The translations under genes were made by a program, and so were the position numbers. The notes below the pieces were generated by a model that had not been told where the DNA came from, searched no databases, and saw only the letters and a program-made list of their open reading frames with translations. 51,832 bases of DNA from positions 1 through 51,832 of the forward strand of contig JAIRUE010000085.1 of NCBI GenBank assembly GCA_031254575.1, in the 5' to 3' direction. Below, piece after piece: positions 1-7,097 of this stretch. The stretch's first letter is position 1. Each line of letters opens with the position of its first letter. This DNA comes from Oscillospiraceae bacterium (lineage in GTDB: Bacteria; Bacillota; Clostridia; Oscillospirales; UBA929).

Positions 1-2
1 AA

Positions 3-122
3 CAACGGATTGATTACGGGAAGAACGGGGAAACGGTGGAGCCCGACCGCCGCCCCTACGCAAACACCCCTTCTATCAGCCCGGCCAGTTCCTCGGGCGC
101 ATTGTCCTTGACATGGGCATAG
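3..122 (+). CDS. Possible 3' end of a gene cut by the left edge
   Basis: A reading frame is open from the window edge to a TAG at 120-122 and gives about 39 residues of plausible, charged protein (begins QRIDYGKNGETVEPDRRPYA). It would overlap the convergent integrase end by about 67 bases, so either the frame is chance or the two genes overlap tail to tail. No family was recognised. If real it belongs to the integrated element that extends left of the window. Confidence 0.2.
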   Translation, partial: QRIDYGKNGETVEPDRRPYANTPSISPASSSGALSLTWA

Positions 123-1135
123 ATACGCAATGTCATTGCCACATCCTCATGCCCGGCAAGGTATTGTATCTTCTTAATATCCATACCGGCGGCGCATAGC
201 TCTGTCAGATAGGTATGCCGCAGGATATGGGGGGTAACATGGTACTCATTGCCCACGGCACGCTTTACGATGTCCCACAGCCGCCGAAAGGCTATAAGGC
301 TCATTTCCCCGCCCGAATTGACAGCGGGCACCACAAAGGCGCTGGCGGCTGTTTCTTTGGCCTTGCGGAGCGCGTTGGTCAGTATCGCCGGGGTCGGTAT
401 GGTACGATAGGCCGCCCGGCTCTTTAGCTTGGTGGAATAAATGGGTTTGCCGCCGTCCCCAAAAGTCACGGTATGGCGCACGTTGATGTACGGCGTCCCT
501 TTGAGGCTGACATTATCCCATTGTAGCCCGAGAGCCTCTTCACGGCGCAATCCGGCATACAGGCAGAGCAATACAAACAACTCCGCGCGCGTTCCCCCGA
601 CGGCTTGGGTGATGTGCTTCTGTTGCCCGGTTGTCAGCGGGGTCTTAGGCTGGGAAGGTTCGCCGTGCGCTTTGATACCCTTGCAGGGGTTTTTGTCTAT
701 GTACCCATTCTGTTCGGCGGTATCGAATACCTGCTTGAGCGTAAACAGGATTTTGGACTGTGACGAACGCGACAGGTTTGCCTTGGTTGCCATGAACCGC
801 TGTATGTCAAACGGCTTGACCTCGGTCAGCAGCATATTTCCGAAAAACGGCGCTATATGGTTGTTCACGGCGTTTACATATGCGTCGGCGCTTTTGTAAG
901 TCAGGTTAGCGGTCTTGACCGGGAGCCATTCCCGAATCAAAGCGACAAGCGGTATCTGTTTCCATGCGTTTGCCTTTTTCTCTATACGCTGCCCAAGCTC
1001 TTTGACCTTTGCGCGAACTTCGGGCTTAGTCCTGCCCCACACGTCATGGGACACGCCGTTAATCACAACCCGCTTGCGGTATTGTTGGCGGCTCTCCACC
1101 CAAGACATCTCAGGGCGGGTTGCTTTTTTTGCCAT
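56..1135 (-). CDS. int: Tyrosine recombinase (phage/ICE-type integrase)
   Basis: Site-specific recombinase of the tyrosine family, 359 residues, the usual length for phage or conjugative-element integrases. An N-terminal arm-binding-like segment (about 10-50) is followed by a SAM-like core-binding domain (about 62-155) and the catalytic domain. The catalytic set is visible: Arg197 in YAGLRREEA, a Lys near 236-238, the HILRH box (His303, Arg306), His329 in LAGHE and the nucleophile Tyr339 in RIYAHV. The ATG at 1135 follows a good GGAGGTG site. It lies 1.4 kb from a tRNA-Lys gene, a classic integration target, so it probably catalyses integration and excision of an element whose other end is left of the window. 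Confidence 0.93.
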   Translation of the reverse strand: MAKKATRPEMSWVESRQQYRKRVVINGVSHDVWGRTKPEVRAKVKELGQRIEKKANAWKQIPLVALIREWLPVKTANLTYKSADAYVNAVNNHIAPFFGNMLLTEVKPFDIQRFMATKANLSRSSQSKILFTLKQVFDTAEQNGYIDKNPCKGIKAHGEPSQPKTPLTTGQQKHITQAVGGTRAELFVLLCLYAGLRREEALGLQWDNVSLKGTPYINVRHTVTFGDGGKPIYSTKLKSRAAYRTIPTPAILTNALRKAKETAASAFVVPAVNSGGEMSLIAFRRLWDIVKRAVGNEYHVTPHILRHTYLTELCAAGMDIKKIQYLAGHEDVAMTLRIYAHVKDNAPEELAGLIEGVFA

Positions 1136-1213
1136 TTTTTAGCACCTCCTGTCCATTTTGGCACAAAAGTGAATTTATACTGAAATCGCCGTAAGTATTG
1201 ATAATAAAAGGTT

Positions 1214-1227
1214 GCGCCTGTCGGCGC
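1214..1227. terminator. Short GC hairpin followed by T-rich tract
   Basis: GCGCC-TGTC-GGCGC forms a 5 bp stem; the plus strand continues TTATTTTT and the minus strand reaches CCTTTTATT. It lies between the integrase and the leftward hypothetical gene, so it could end the latter's transcript before int, or act on the plus strand. The stem is short, so confidence is low. Confidence 0.3.
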
Positions 1228-1235
1228 TTATTTTT

Positions 1236-1352
1236 GCCACAATTGCCACAAGTACCATGTGGCATGGTTTAGCCTTAGAGCCGCAGTGGGTTCAGAAAGT
1301 GCCACAGAAGTGGATAGGTAATACTAGGGGGCTTCGCCCCCGCTATCCACTT
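1236..1352. repeat. GCCACA repeat cluster and nested stem-loop upstream of the integrase
   Basis: The 369 bases between the integrase and the next gene hold no convincing gene. They contain GCCACA at 1236, 1245 and 1301 and its complement TGTGGC at 1258. A nested inverted repeat follows: outer arms AAGTGGATAG (1308-1317) and CTATCCACTT (1343-1352), with an inner hairpin GGGGGC-TTC-GCCCCC (1327-1341). Repeats beside an integrase gene are often arm-type integrase or Xis sites, and the nested hairpin could be a terminator or a structured recombination site. That role is inferred. Confidence 0.4.
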
Positions 1353-1504
1353 CCGGGGGGCATGTCTTCCGGTTTCCTCCGCACCGCACCGCTTCCGTTT
1401 CGGCGGGTCCCCCGCTGAGCGCCCCCTTCCTCAACGAAAGCGATTCAGCGCGGAGGGTATACCGTATGTATGCCGTCAAGGTTCGCAACGTGTACAAAGA
1501 ACGC

Positions 1505-1870
1505 CTACGGTTTCACCGCCGCCCAGCGGTCGCTGACGCTCCCGATCAGCGGCGGCTTACCTTCGGCGCGGTTCGGAACCGGGCCATGCTGGAATTGGTA
1601 ACGATTGCCCGGGGTATTGTATTCACTCGGGCGCGGTTCATCGCCAACCCAAATATGAGCGGTCACCAAACAGCTTTCCGCTTCTATGTTGACCACAAAT
1701 CTTAGGTCCTCGGGGTCGGGCATGCCGCCCGGAAATGGAAATAACCGCTTGACCTTTTCACCCGTCACGGCTTTTCGTGACCCGCTACACTGTTCGCTAC
1801 ATGGGCAATCCCCGCAAACTGAATATGACTGCGCTTCCCTTCCCTCCGGGGTCATGGTGAGTTTCGTCAT
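1505..1870 (-). CDS. Hypothetical small element protein with a Cys cluster
   Basis: A 121-residue protein if started at the ATG at 1870, which has a GGAG site about 12 bases upstream and a consensus promoter behind it. A start at 1909 would lie inside the operator repeat and is less likely. The N-terminal part carries four Cys within ten residues (CGDCPCSEQC), suggesting a small metal or Fe-S site; the rest has no family I recognise. It sits between the integrase and the XRE regulator on an accessory element and is transcribed away from the repressor, so it may be an element-maintenance or excision factor (inference). A plus-strand frame at 1466-1705 overlaps it and looks less protein-like. 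Confidence 0.55.
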   Translation of the reverse strand: MTKLTMTPEGREAQSYSVCGDCPCSEQCSGSRKAVTGEKVKRLFPFPGGMPDPEDLRFVVNIEAESCLVTAHIWVGDEPRPSEYNTPGNRYQFQHGPVPNRAEGKPPLIGSVSDRWAAVKP

Positions 1871-1893
1871 AGCTCTGCCAACTCCAATCGCTC

Positions 1894-1931
1894 TTAATAC
1901 ATAACACACTATATAATGCGTTATGTATTAA
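1894..1931. promoter_or_regulatory. Perfect 12-bp inverted repeat, probable repressor operator
   Basis: TTAATACATAAC (1894-1905) is repeated inverted as GTTATGTATTAA (1920-1931) with a 14-base centre. It covers the start region of the leftward promoter, ideal for blocking it. The divergent XRE gene next door is the natural candidate to bind it (inference from position). Confidence 0.6.
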
Positions 1932-1959
1932 GTATAGCGCATATTGCCAAGCATGTCAA
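1931..1959 (-). promoter_or_regulatory. Sigma-A promoter for the leftward hypothetical gene
   Basis: Read on the minus strand, TTGACA (1954-1959), a 17-base spacer and TATACT (1931-1936). This near-consensus promoter points at the 1505-1870 gene and its -10 box touches the 12-bp operator arm. Confidence 0.7.
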
Positions 1960-1977
1960 CACTATTTGCGTAAATTA

Positions 1978-2006
1978 TTTACAGAATTTTTGCATTATGC
2001 TATACT
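1978..2006 (+). promoter_or_regulatory. Sigma-A promoter for the XRE regulator
   Basis: TTTACA (1978-1983), a 17-base spacer and TATACT (2001-2006), 34 bases upstream of the GTG start at 2040. It is back to back with the leftward promoter, forming a compact switch. Confidence 0.7.
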
Positions 2007-2039
2007 GTAGCTTAGAATAACGCGAAAGGAGCTTTCCCT

Positions 2040-2465
2040 GTGAATATGATTGCTGAATATCGCAAAAGAGCGGGTTACAACCAAGCCGAACTTGCAAAGG
2101 CTCTTAATGTAGCGCAAACCACCGTTAGCGGTTGGGAACGAGGTTCCCGAGAACCTGACAATAAAGCCATTACAAAACTATGCAAACTCCTCAACACATC
2201 CTACGAAGCACTGTTTTATGACGCTATGGATGATGATACAAAAGCTGATGTCCTCCTTGAATCCAATGCATTTGACCAAACCTCACATTTTGATTATCCC
2301 GAGGTTTTATCTATTTCCCGCATTGCCAACAAGATGAATGCCGACCAACGCCGCCGTATGCTCACTATCATTGAAAACGCTTTTCCGCAAGAAACCGCCC
2401 AAGCATATTTCCTCAACCAACCTAAAATATCCGGCGTTCAGACCCCGAAACAGACCCCGAAATAA
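2040..2465 (+). CDS. XRE-family helix-turn-helix transcriptional regulator
   Basis: A 141-residue regulator with a GTG start at 2040 behind a clear AAAGGAG site. Residues about 4-60 are a typical HTH_3 domain (NQAELAKALNVAQTTVSGWE), as in Cro/CI-like repressors. The remaining 80 residues are acidic, then polar, and probably mediate dimerisation or sensing. Base composition is clearly more AT-rich than the chromosomal genes to the right, consistent with an imported element. It is divergent from the 1505-1870 gene across a shared operator, so it most likely represses that gene and perhaps itself. Its C-terminus ends in a short repeated TPKQTPK tail. Confidence 0.85.
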   Translation: MNMIAEYRKRAGYNQAELAKALNVAQTTVSGWERGSREPDNKAITKLCKLLNTSYEALFYDAMDDDTKADVLLESNAFDQTSHFDYPEVLSISRIANKMNADQRRRMLTIIENAFPQETAQAYFLNQPKISGVQTPKQTPK

Positions 2466-2518
2466 GCTCTCACTATACCTCATTTTAGCTCACTGCTTCT
2501 CACTCTTTGCAAAACAAA

Positions 2519-2551
2519 AGACCCTTAGAACCGTTGAGGTTCTAAGGGTCT
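2519..2551 (-). terminator. Rho-independent terminator of tRNA-Lys
   Basis: A 14-bp perfect stem (2519-2532 with 2538-2551) and 5-base loop. On the minus strand it is followed by TTTTGTTTTG, so it terminates leftward transcription from the tRNA, starting only five bases past the encoded CCA. Confidence 0.85.
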
Positions 2552-2556
2552 ATGCT

Positions 2557-2632
2557 TGGTGACCCGCCCGGGACTCGAACCCGGGACTCCCTGCTTAAAA
2601 GGCAGGTGCTCTGCCGCCTGAGCTAGCGGGTC
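2557..2632 (-). tRNA. tRNA-Lys (anticodon TTT)
   Basis: On the minus strand GACCCGC and GCGGGTC form the 7-bp acceptor stem, CCTGC/GCAGG the anticodon stem around loop CTTTTAA (anticodon TTT), and a normal GGTTCGAGTCC T-loop region follows. The terminal CCA is encoded (2557-2559). The gene is intact; its 3' half faces the integrase-bearing element, making it the probable attachment target. Confidence 0.95.
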
Positions 2633-2689
2633 TTGCGGACGGCCTGTCCCGATCCTGAAACTGTGCGGCCGCATAGGGACATCTCAGCT

Positions 2690-2717
2690 ATTATACCACC
2701 GGCCTGTCAAAAAGCAA
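2690..2717 (-). promoter_or_regulatory. Promoter of tRNA-Lys
   Basis: On the minus strand a perfect TATAAT (2690-2695) lies about 58 bases upstream of the mature tRNA 5' end, with TTGCTT (2712-2717) 16 bases further up. A TTGACA also present is too close (9-base spacer) to be the -35 box. Confidence 0.55.
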
Positions 2718-2772
2718 GAGGGAAATCAAAAATGTGTCTAGGCCTCCGCGAGGAGGAAAATTTTACAAAGAC

Positions 2773-2802
2773 TTGCATTTCCGCCCCGCGCTGTCGTATC
2801 AT
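2773..2802 (+). promoter_or_regulatory. Possible promoter of murI
   Basis: TTGCAT (2773-2778), an 18-base spacer and TATCAT (2797-2802); a second TATCAT is at 2805-2810. It is 42 bases before the murI start. The spacing is not ideal. Confidence 0.4.
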
Positions 2803-2843
2803 GGTATCATGTTCTTTTCACGGCGCCGGGGGGAGGGGTTAGG

Positions 2844-3644
2844 ATGGACGGCCGTCCTATCGCGGTGTTTGACTCGGGGCTCGGCGGGCTGACGGCGGTC
2901 AGCGCGCTGATCGGGCTCTATCCCAACGAAAACCTTGTCTATTTCGGCGACACGGGCCGCGTGCCGTACGGTACGCGCTCCCGCCGCACCATTCTGCGCT
3001 TTTCCGCGCAGGCGGCGCGGTTCCTGATGACGTTCGACCCCAAAGCGCTGGTCGTCGCCTGCGGCACGGCCGGCACCGCGGCGATGGAGGCTTTTGACTG
3101 CGGCGTTCCCTCGGTGGGCGTTGTGGAACCGTCGGTACATAAAGCGGCGGCCGTGACGCGCAGCGGGCGCGTGGGGCTGCTCGCCACGCCGGCTTCCGTG
3201 CGGACGGGCGCTTACTCGGAGTGTATGCGGAAAACCGATCCGCTCGTCACGCTGACGGAGCGGGACGGGCGGCTGCTGGTACCGCTGGTGGAGGCGGGGC
3301 GCGTCGGGCCGGGCGACCGCGTGGCCGCGCTGCTGGTGGAGGAATACTGCGTTCCGTTCCGCGAGGCGGGCATTGACACGCTCATTCTGGGATGCACGCA
3401 CTATCCGCTGCTGACGGGGCTGTTTGCCGCCGCCCTGCCCGGCGTCACGCTGATCAACGCGGGGGCGGAGGCCGCCGGGGCGCTGCGCGGCCTGATGGAA
3501 CGGGCGGAGCCCGGCGGGTCCGGTTCGCTGCGCTTCTTCGTCAGCGACGACGCGGAGGGCTTTTCGGAACAGGCCGCGATGTTTTTACAGCGGGAAGTGG
3601 CGGAAATGGCGGAAGGTGTTGACATAGAGGATTTTTTATTATAA
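2844..3644 (+). CDS. murI: Glutamate racemase
   Basis: Interconverts L- and D-glutamate, supplying D-Glu for peptidoglycan precursors in the cytoplasm. The 266-residue length is normal. Diagnostic motifs are VFDSGLGGLTA at the N-terminus, YFGDTGRVPYG, the first catalytic Cys73 in VVACGTAG and the second in LGCTHYPLL (Cys184). The first motif reads CGT where many family members have CNT. The ATG at 2844 follows GGGGAGGGG. It is probably co-transcribed with the DUF1934 gene 50 bases downstream. Confidence 0.93.
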   Translation: MDGRPIAVFDSGLGGLTAVSALIGLYPNENLVYFGDTGRVPYGTRSRRTILRFSAQAARFLMTFDPKALVVACGTAGTAAMEAFDCGVPSVGVVEPSVHKAAAVTRSGRVGLLATPASVRTGAYSECMRKTDPLVTLTERDGRLLVPLVEAGRVGPGDRVAALLVEEYCVPFREAGIDTLILGCTHYPLLTGLFAAALPGVTLINAGAEAAGALRGLMERAEPGGSGSLRFFVSDDAEGFSEQAAMFLQREVAEMAEGVDIEDFLL

Positions 3645-3694
3645 TATGGTATGAAGCGGTCGTACAAGCTATTGGCCGGAAGGAGGCGGGGTCT

Positions 3695-4189
3695 GTGCCG
3701 CAGCAGGGCAAGCGGGACGTTATCATTTCCATACGGGGGTGCAGGTTTTCGCCGGACCCGAACGACAGCAGCCTGGTGGATGTTGTGACCGACGGTTCGA
3801 TGGTCAGCCATCCGCACGGCTATACGGTGTTTTTCTGCGAGCCGTTTGACGGCGACGGGGACGCCCGGACCACGCTGCTGGTGGAAGACGGCCGGGTGAC
3901 GATGCTCCGCAGCGGCGCGCGGAACACCCAGATGGTCTTTGAGGAAGGGCGCAGGCATGTGTCGTATTATGACACCGAGGACGGGCCGGTGACAGTGGGC
4001 GTCACAGCGAGCCGCGTCGCGGCGGAACTGGGCGGGGAAGGCGGCCGCATCGAGGTCGTCTACGGATTGGAGATCGCGGGCGGCATCGCCGAGGAAAGCC
4101 ACGTCTCCATCGACATCCACGCCGCGAGCGGCCCTTGGGCCGCCGTGCCGGAAGGGATCACGGTCTACCGGGACACGTTTATCAATTAG
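3695..4189 (+). CDS. DUF1934 (YwiB-like) beta-barrel protein
   Basis: A 164-residue cytoplasmic protein of the DUF1934/YwiB family, small lipocalin-like barrels of unknown function widespread in Firmicutes. Family features are the RDVIISIRG opening strand, alternating strands with an R-N-T-QMVFEEG core and a C-terminal VYGLEIAG strand. The start is GTG at 3695, with AGGAGG at 3681. It follows murI closely and precedes the S41 protease gene by 27 bases, suggesting one transcript. Function is not known; assignment rests on pattern recognition of the fold. Confidence 0.72.
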   Translation: MPQQGKRDVIISIRGCRFSPDPNDSSLVDVVTDGSMVSHPHGYTVFFCEPFDGDGDARTTLLVEDGRVTMLRSGARNTQMVFEEGRRHVSYYDTEDGPVTVGVTASRVAAELGGEGGRIEVVYGLEIAGGIAEESHVSIDIHAASGPWAAVPEGITVYRDTFIN

Positions 4190-4216
4190 CCCCTATACCA
4201 TACGGAGGAAATGACT

Positions 4217-5689
4217 ATGAAAACCAGGCGTTTTTTCACGCGCGCGCTATCCCTGCTGCTCGCCCTGTGGCTGCTGGCAGTCCCCGCGCTGGCGCTGCCC
4301 CAGAGCGGGGCGGAACAGCTCGCTCTGCTGGAGGAAATCATCGAGTACATAGAAGCCTACGCGCTGTACCCGTCCGGCGATCTGTCGCTTAACGGGGTGA
4401 CGGCGCGGCGTCTGGAGCGGGACCCCGATCTGTTTAGGATGCTGGTGGAATCGTGGCTGGCGGAGGACCCTTACGGCTACTTTATGAATCCGGAGGAATA
4501 TGACAGAGCCTTCAGCCTCACGGACGGCGCCGTTTACGGCATCGGCATACAGGTGGACGTCTCGATGCCGCTGGGCGTCTATGTGGATATGTTCCTTCCG
4601 GGCGGCGGCGCGGAGTCCAGCGGCATGGAGACAGGGGCGCAGATCGTCTTTGTGGACGGCGTTGCGATCGAAGACGCGGTTTATATGGAAGTGCGGCCTC
4701 TCTTTCTGGGCGAGAGAGGGACGACGGTGGAGATCGGTTATATCAACCCCGGTTCCGCCGAGGTGTTTTTCGAGGAGATCGAGCGCGGTCCTCTCTGGGA
4801 CGACAATGTGAAGGGCTTTATGATAGACGGGACGGACACAGGATATATCACGTTCGAGCAGTTCAGCTCCATTGCGGACGTCTATGATTTTGACTATTAC
4901 TACAACATGTATTTCCCCGAAATGGGGGCCCGGTCTGTGATCATAGACCTGCGCGGCAATCCCGGCGGGTCGCTGAGCGTCCTTTTCTACATGTTCAACG
5001 TCATGCTGATGGACGAGGGATACCTGCTGTGCAGGCTGGTGAACGCGGAAGAGGAGGAGGACTGGCTCAGCTTCGGGTGGGACCCGGAGGAACTGGCGGA
5101 GATGGGCGAATCCATCTGGGAACCGGACCGTATCGTGTTTTTGGTTGACGGCGGCTCGGCTTCCGCCTCGGAGGTGTTCTCAGGCTCGATGCAAGCCTAC
5201 GGGCTGGCGGCCGTCGTGGGCGAGACGACCTACGGCAAGGCGCACAGCCAATACCATATAGAGCTGACCTCGGGCGACATCCTCATCATCACCGAAGCCC
5301 GCATAGAGCTTCATAATATCGGTACATACGAGGGCGTCGGCATCATTCCGGACTACGAGGTGGAACTCGGCATCGTCACCGGCGCAGAACTTATCTCTTA
5401 TCCCCTCGACACCGGCCGCGCCCTGTTCCGGCACAGCGCGCTGACAGAACGGGTCGCCGCCATGCAGGAACGGCTGGCGCTCTTGGGCTATTACCGGACC
5501 GGGCCGAGCGGGGTTTTTGACGACTATACGCTGTGGTGCCTCAACCGTTTTCAGGTCGCCTATGAACTGCCGCTTTCGCGGGGGTTTGTGAACGCCGCGG
5601 CGCTCAGGGCGCTGGAGGATGCCGCCATGAAGACGGAATTCTACACAGACACGCAACTGGACTTCGCGCTGGAACTGTGCGCCGGGTAA
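4217..5689 (+). CDS. Secreted S41 (C-terminal processing) peptidase with peptidoglycan-binding domain
   Basis: Serine protease of the CtpA/tail-specific family acting outside the membrane. An N-terminal signal peptide (MKTRRFF then a Leu/Ala-rich core to about residue 27, ALA-type cleavage) is followed by a PDZ domain (about 95-190), the S41 domain with IIDLRGNPGG, the GGSASASEVFSG motif holding the catalytic Ser and VVGETTYGKA with the catalytic Lys. The last 60 residues resemble a peptidoglycan-binding helix bundle (MQERLALLGYY), suggesting cell-wall anchoring. ATG 4217 is chosen over 4211, because GGAGG at 4204 is only two bases from the latter. Confidence 0.88.
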   Translation: MKTRRFFTRALSLLLALWLLAVPALALPQSGAEQLALLEEIIEYIEAYALYPSGDLSLNGVTARRLERDPDLFRMLVESWLAEDPYGYFMNPEEYDRAFSLTDGAVYGIGIQVDVSMPLGVYVDMFLPGGGAESSGMETGAQIVFVDGVAIEDAVYMEVRPLFLGERGTTVEIGYINPGSAEVFFEEIERGPLWDDNVKGFMIDGTDTGYITFEQFSSIADVYDFDYYYNMYFPEMGARSVIIDLRGNPGGSLSVLFYMFNVMLMDEGYLLCRLVNAEEEEDWLSFGWDPEELAEMGESIWEPDRIVFLVDGGSASASEVFSGSMQAYGLAAVVGETTYGKAHSQYHIELTSGDILIITEARIELHNIGTYEGVGIIPDYEVELGIVTGAELISYPLDTGRALFRHSALTERVAAMQERLALLGYYRTGPSGVFDDYTLWCLNRFQVAYELPLSRGFVNAAALRALEDAAMKTEFYTDTQLDFALELCAG

Positions 5690-5695
5690 GACAGC

Positions 5696-5737
5696 GCAGA
5701 ACCGGCCGGGCCTAAGGCCCGGCCGGTTCTGCTTTTT
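5696..5737 (+). terminator. Rho-independent terminator after the S41 protease
   Basis: A 17-bp GC-rich perfect stem (5696-5712 with 5716-5732), TAA loop and five T residues (5733-5737). It closes the murI-DUF1934-protease unit. Confidence 0.92.
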
Positions 5738-5759
5738 GCTCAACATTTCACACGGTCTG

Positions 5760-6353
5760 TTAATTTCGAAGCGTTTCATCCGCAATCCTTAACCATTGCG
5801 GCTTTTCGTCATTGGCGTCAGTGTAGGCTGTTGCGTTACTTCCCAGAAGGTTTCCTTTTTCATCCCAAATGAACTCGCCCCATCCGAGCTTGTCAGGCGT
5901 TCCGCCAACGATTACAACATGGCGATAGCCGTTGTCGGTCATTTGCGCGTACTCGTAATATGTCGCTTCGGTACAGTAGTTTGTGATATCCGTATCGGAA
6001 CCGTCCAGTATAAAGTATACCCGCCCGTCCCTGACTTCCGCAGGGTCTGACGTAAAGCCGGTTGAAATAGAGATATAATCCTCACCGCTACTGGTTTTCC
6101 CTGCTTCGATACGGCCTCCTCCCAATAACTGAATGATTTGGCTGCCGTACGCGAAAGCCGTGGTCAGCGAAAAAACGGCAGCGACTGCCGCGATGAGCGC
6201 CGTCCTCATGCCGATCCTCCGCCCGCCCCGGACGCGGCGCGGCGCGGCGGCGTCCGCCCTCGCGCTCTCCATAAGCCTCTCCCGCAAGCCGCCGTCCGGC
6301 TCGGCCCGCATATTTTCCCGAAGCTCCTCCAATATTGTGTCATACGGTTTCAT
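5760..6353 (-). CDS. Putative membrane-anchored anti-sigma-like protein
   Basis: A 197-residue protein with a charged cytoplasmic N-terminus (about 1-50, with DTILEELRENMRAEPD), one membrane segment (about 52-71, TALIAAVAAVFSLTTAFAYG) and an extracytoplasmic domain of about 125 residues that I could not assign. The start ATG lies inside the 3' end of the sigma factor gene (14-base overlap), so the two are translationally coupled. This is the standard layout for an ECF sigma factor and its regulator. No zinc-binding HxxxCxxC motif is present, so it is not a ZAS-type anti-sigma; the role is inferred from context. Confidence 0.6.
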   Translation of the reverse strand: MKPYDTILEELRENMRAEPDGGLRERLMESARADAAAPRRVRGGRRIGMRTALIAAVAAVFSLTTAFAYGSQIIQLLGGGRIEAGKTSSGEDYISISTGFTSDPAEVRDGRVYFILDGSDTDITNYCTEATYYEYAQMTDNGYRHVVIVGGTPDKLGWGEFIWDEKGNLLGSNATAYTDANDEKPQWLRIADETLRN

Positions 6354-6879
6354 GGCTTTTTTCCTCCTTATCCTGATTAAAATACGCCCGTAACTGCGCC
6401 AACGCTTTCCCGCACCGCCATTTGACCGTCACCAGCGGGGCGTCCATGATCCGGGCCGTCTCCTTCTGCGTAAACCCGCACACCCAATGAAGGTATACTG
6501 TCTCCCGCTGGTTTGCGGGCAGGGCCGCAAACGCGTCCTCCATAAACAGCCGGTCATAGGGCAGGGAAACGGCGCCGGCGCCGTCCGCGCCGTCCGGCAG
6601 GGCGGCTGTCCGCCTGTTTTGCCTGAGGCGGTCGTAGGCCTGATTGCGGGTCATGACCATGATATACGCGGCGGGGTCGGCCGTTTTCGCCGCGCGCGCC
6701 GCCTGTTTGAGGATCCGCATAAATACGTCGTGCGTGATATCCTCCGCCGTTTCTTTGTTTCCGGTGATCGCGCGGGCATAGTTGAACACGCGGACCGAGA
6801 GCAATCCGTACAGTTCGCCGAAAGCGTTCATATCGCCCTCCGCCATGCCGGCGAGGAAGCTGTGGATGTCGTTGCCCAT
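6340..6879 (-). CDS. RNA polymerase sigma factor, ECF-like sigma-70 family
   Basis: A 179-residue alternative sigma factor. Region 2 covers about 10-80 (NAFGELYGLLSVRVFNYA, then ETAEDITHDVFMRIL, then AYIMVMTRNQAYDRLR), and region 4 about 115-165 (LPANQRETVYLHWVCGFTQK, HTH ending VKWRCGKALAQLR). The ATG at 6879 has GGAGGGTGG upstream; a longer open frame to 7101 crosses the neighbouring terminator and is rejected. It is coupled to the membrane protein gene downstream, so its activity is probably controlled by an envelope signal. No clear self-promoter was recognised. Confidence 0.88.
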   Translation of the reverse strand: MGNDIHSFLAGMAEGDMNAFGELYGLLSVRVFNYARAITGNKETAEDITHDVFMRILKQAARAAKTADPAAYIMVMTRNQAYDRLRQNRRTAALPDGADGAGAVSLPYDRLFMEDAFAALPANQRETVYLHWVCGFTQKETARIMDAPLVTVKWRCGKALAQLRAYFNQDKEEKSHETV

Positions 6880-7004
6880 ATCCCACCCTCCGTTCGTTTT
6901 TGAAAGGCCTTTCGCTCTTATAACGTCCGGGGCGGGCAAAAGGTATAACGGACAATTGCGGAGGCGTTGCCGCGCCAAACCGGTCTGCTGAAAATCACAC
7001 GGAA

Positions 7005-7028
7005 AAACCCCTTGAGACAAAGGGGTTT
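7005..7028 (-). terminator. Terminator of the toxin-antitoxin operon
   Basis: A 9-bp stem (7005-7013 with 7020-7028) with a 6-base loop; on the minus strand the stem ends in GGGG followed by TTTTT. It lies 70 bases past the toxin stop codon. Confidence 0.75.
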
Positions 7029-7097
7029 CCGGGCTTGTTACACATATGAAGCGTCTACTTAGCGTATCGGCATCGCGTCGCAAAGTTTTGCCGGAAG

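Noticed and set aside
1212..1418. 68-residue plus-strand frame
   Set aside because: It runs through the repeat cluster and cruciform and has no ribosome site or family resemblance.
1466..1705. 79-residue plus-strand frame with GGAGG upstream
   Set aside because: It overlaps the leftward gene 1505-1870, which has the better promoter and composition; the translation shows no domain.
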